Shown here one piece after another: positions 5,931 through 7,938 of a DNA stretch of 7,938 nt. Position numbers and translations under genes: made by a program. Every line of letters begins with the position of its first letter. Position 1 is the stretch's first letter. The stretch is from Bacteroidota bacterium (GTDB lineage: Bacteria > Bacteroidota > Bacteroidia > Bacteroidales > JAADJA01). The stretch lies in the NCBI GenBank assembly GCA_024278155.1, contig JAJRTT010000002.1, positions 1-7,938 of the forward strand, given 5' to 3'. A model generated the notes under the pieces. It saw nothing but the letters and a program-made list of their open reading frames with translations, searched no databases and was not told where the DNA came from.

Positions 5931-7938
5931 TTATTTGATAAATACTTTTTTCGAGACCACACCTTTTTCCGTAAGTACTTTCACCACATAATATCCCACA
6001 TTTTTGTTCAATGTGAATTTGTGTTGATTTGTATTTTCCATACGGCCTGAATAAACCTTGATCCCCATCATATTGTAAACCTCCACGGGCCCGGTTGTTT
6101 TTTCAGGTATTTTGATATAAATATCCTGTCCGAACGACCAGATCGCAATTTTGGAACCTTCTGAATGGTCACCAACTGCATTGGGTTCCCCGAATCGGAG
6201 GACAAAGCGGTTGTGATCGTCCAGTGGATCGGCGGTAAATATGTAAGTTTCTTCCAACCTTAAGTCTGTGGTGGTTTGAAGTTTCAAATCTTCAAGAAAA
6301 ACAGAGATGGATGGATCGATTGAATTCAAATCAGAAGCAGAAATGGAATATTCCCCCGGAACGGAAATCTCAAATCCCAATTCAACAGAGCTACCTTCCA
6401 AAAGATCGCTTGCCGGCAATACGTTCACCGAATAGAATTCGTTTTCTGAAATAATCGAATAGAACTGCGGTGCTTCGGCAACATTGTAATGCTTTTCCAG
6501 ATCATATAGCCCGTCAAACCCTGCTGTTCCTTCGGGGTGGTAAATAATCATTGCTTCATCGCTGTACCCATTTCCTTCGGCTGCCAACCTGATCATTTCA
6601 ATTTCGCTTTCGGTGGCTTTATAAAAAGATTGGCTGCTGTGAACCCGTTCAGAGGCAGGGATTGTCATTTGCGCCGCATAGCCTGTTGCCCGCACCCAAA
6701 AACCTTGGGTTGCCGGGATTGTACCATCCGTCTTTCCGTTATAGGATTGAGAACCAGGTGGCAAATATGGATTCCAACCACGGCTGACCCCATTATCATA
6801 AACAATTGCCCATCCGCCCACATTGCTGATGTTCCAGTTGGTGTTCCAGTCAATCGCACTGCTGAAAGGGTTTCCGGCCAAATACCAACCCGTTTGGGAG
6901 CTTGCGGGTGTGTAGGGCAGGTTTACGGCAACATCATCAATGTTGAGGTTGCCATTGAAATCTACAATCGTGTTTCCCAATAGACTATTGGATGACCAGG
7001 CAGAATATCCTTCTCCTGTATTCATTGGTATCGTTGTGGGTTGGACAAGGTAAGTCCAGTCTGCAGTGGGTTCGTTCCACTGTTTTAGGTAAATATTGGT
7101 ATAAATCCCAATCTCAGCGTTGTTAATTGGCGAAGATACGAAATGCCATCTTTGCGAAGAGAGGTATTGTTGCACATTTGCGGCAACACCTGGTGTATTG
7201 TGGATTAATGAACCTGTTCCGCCGGCATCCGACTGAATAGTAATTCCGTTTGTGCCGGCAAGGTTGCTCAAAACCCCATTTACCGTTAAGGCGCCCTGGT
7301 TGTTGACATTTGCACCTGTGTTAACTGTAAGGTCATAACAATCCACGGATACACCGGAAGTAATGTCGGGAAAATTGTCCGAGGCCCCGCTTACATCAGG
7401 GATTACAGCTGTAATACTCAGGTTCGGTATCCCATTGTCCCAGTTCCCGGAAATGTTCCATTCGGTACTTACATTTCCTGTCCAGCTTGTGATTGTTGGA
7501 TTGTTTTTGATGATTTCGTACATCGTTGTCAAACTCCAATTTGCATTACTGTCTTTTACCCTGAAGGAGAGATAGTGTGTGCCAATGCTCAAACCTGTTA
7601 GGTCAACAAAAAAGTTTTCGTTCACATTTGTGCCAGGGCTTATCGGAACGCTTACCGCATTTCCAAAACCGGGATCCGTATCGATAAAGTATTCCATTGC
7701 AACAACATCGGGTATTGGAGGTTGTGCAACGGGCTGTGGGAGCTTGAAAATGTCCCTTTTGTCTGTCATGCTCCATTTTCCGTCACTATCTTGTACGCGA
7801 AAGAAAACCACATGGAACCCCAGGCTTAATCCTGTAATGTCAATGATATAGTTCTCGTCCACATTTTGCCCTGATGTAACGGCCAATGCGGTCCCGTTCC
7901 CAAAACCGGGATCGGTGTCAAAGAAATATTCGGCTGCC
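5931..7938 (-). CDS. C-terminal part of a large T9SS surface protein with tandem 79-residue repeats (5' end outside window)
   Basis: The frame is open to the window edge, giving 668 residues before TAA at 5933-5931; an internal TTG at 7886 is not the real start, because the repeat continues upstream of it (AAEYFFDTDPGFGNGT). Two tandem repeats with a period of 79 residues (237 bp) are visible. Each begins EYFxDTDPGFGN and includes a GxNVxEN segment, a TGLS(L/I)G segment and an RVxDSxxxWS segment. They are probably small beta-sandwich, Ig-like or calcium-stabilised units. From about residue 150 a beta-rich module follows (WTGNVSTEWNISGNWDNG, TVNGVLSNLAGTNG, RWHFVSSPI), then a GWYLAGNPFSSAIDW segment and TQGFWV. 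The T9SS type A tail closes the protein (VEVYNMMG, GYYVVKV, SKKVFIK). The whole C-terminal half parallels the LamG protein. Predicted surface-exposed protein; N-terminal role unknown. Confidence 0.9.
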   Translation of the reverse strand, partial: AAEYFFDTDPGFGNGTALAVTSGQNVDENYIIDITGLSLGFHVVFFRVQDSDGKWSMTDKRDIFKLPQPVAQPPIPDVVAMEYFIDTDPGFGNAVSVPISPGTNVNENFFVDLTGLSIGTHYLSFRVKDSNANWSLTTMYEIIKNNPTITSWTGNVSTEWNISGNWDNGIPNLSITAVIPDVSGASDNFPDITSGVSVDCYDLTVNTGANVNNQGALTVNGVLSNLAGTNGITIQSDAGGTGSLIHNTPGVAANVQQYLSSQRWHFVSSPINNAEIGIYTNIYLKQWNEPTADWTYLVQPTTIPMNTGEGYSAWSSNSLLGNTIVDFNGNLNIDDVAVNLPYTPASSQTGWYLAGNPFSSAIDWNTNWNISNVGGWAIVYDNGVSRGWNPYLPPGSQSYNGKTDGTIPATQGFWVRATGYAAQMTIPASERVHSSQSFYKATESEIEMIRLAAEGNGYSDEAMIIYHPEGTAGFDGLYDLEKHYNVAEAPQFYSIISENEFYSVNVLPASDLLEGSSVELGFEISVPGEYSISASDLNSIDPSISVFLEDLKLQTTTDLRLEETYIFTADPLDDHNRFVLRFGEPNAVGDHSEGSKIAIWSFGQDIYIKIPEKTTGPVEVYNMMGIKVYSGRMENTNQHKFTLNKNVGYYVVKVLTEKGVVSKKVFIK
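7661..7931 (-). repeat. Tandem 237-bp coding repeat, two copies in view
   Basis: The DNA around CAAAACCGGGATC at 7664-7676 recurs at 7901-7913, a period of 237 bp, with similar flanks encoding EYFxDTDPGFG. The copies differ at many positions, so the duplication is not recent. The second (upstream) copy continues to the window edge, so more copies may lie beyond it. Confidence 0.7.

Noticed and set aside
6537..6983. Plus-strand open frame of 148 codons
   Set aside because: It is antisense to the well-supported T9SS gene at 5931-7938 and is rich in Cys, Arg and Pro without any domain.

Overview
The window looks like Bacteroidota (Bacteroidetes) chromosomal DNA. The evidence is three large minus-strand genes for secreted proteins ending in type IX secretion system (T9SS) sorting domains, A-rich translation leaders without clear Shine-Dalgarno sites, and several protein modules typical of this phylum: a dockerin-like tail, LamG, Asp-box propeller, a QVAINTD-type fibre N-terminus, and a short Gly/Pro-rich protein with a C-terminal membrane anchor. 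No RNA gene, CRISPR array, transposase or integrase is visible.

Layout. Plus strand, 1-1000: the 3' end of a large secreted protein with a dockerin-like calcium-binding tail (1-417); a strong hairpin directly after its stop (421-477); a small protein of unknown function (498-719); and, overlapping it by ATGA, a short signal-peptide protein (716-1000) that looks like the severed N-terminus of a fibre-type protein. Minus strand, 980-7938: an Asp-box (BNR-type) propeller protein with a T9SS tail (980-2293), convergent with and overlapping the previous gene by 21 bp; an intergenic stretch (2294-2592) with a terminator and a conserved upstream motif; an operon of a 78-residue Gly/Pro-rich anchored protein (5505-5741) and a 971-residue double-LamG T9SS protein (2593-5508), overlapping by ATGA; a second intergenic stretch (5742-5930) with the same motif and a related palindrome; and the 3' part of a further T9SS protein with tandem 79-residue repeats (5931-7938, 5' end outside the window).

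How the parts relate. All recognisable minus-strand products are predicted to be exported, and three are predicted to be attached to or released from the cell surface by T9SS. The LamG protein and the tandem-repeat protein share the same C-terminal half with different N-terminal modules, so they are module-swapped paralogues. A 17-nt motif with one difference lies 71 and 95 nt upstream of two of the minus-strand transcription units and may mark co-regulation. The most unusual arrangement is the coupled pair at 2593-5741: a tiny protein with a putative CTERM-type sorting signal translated in overlap with a giant T9SS surface protein. I found no defence system, mobile element or metabolic pathway. 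Function is inferred from motifs only.
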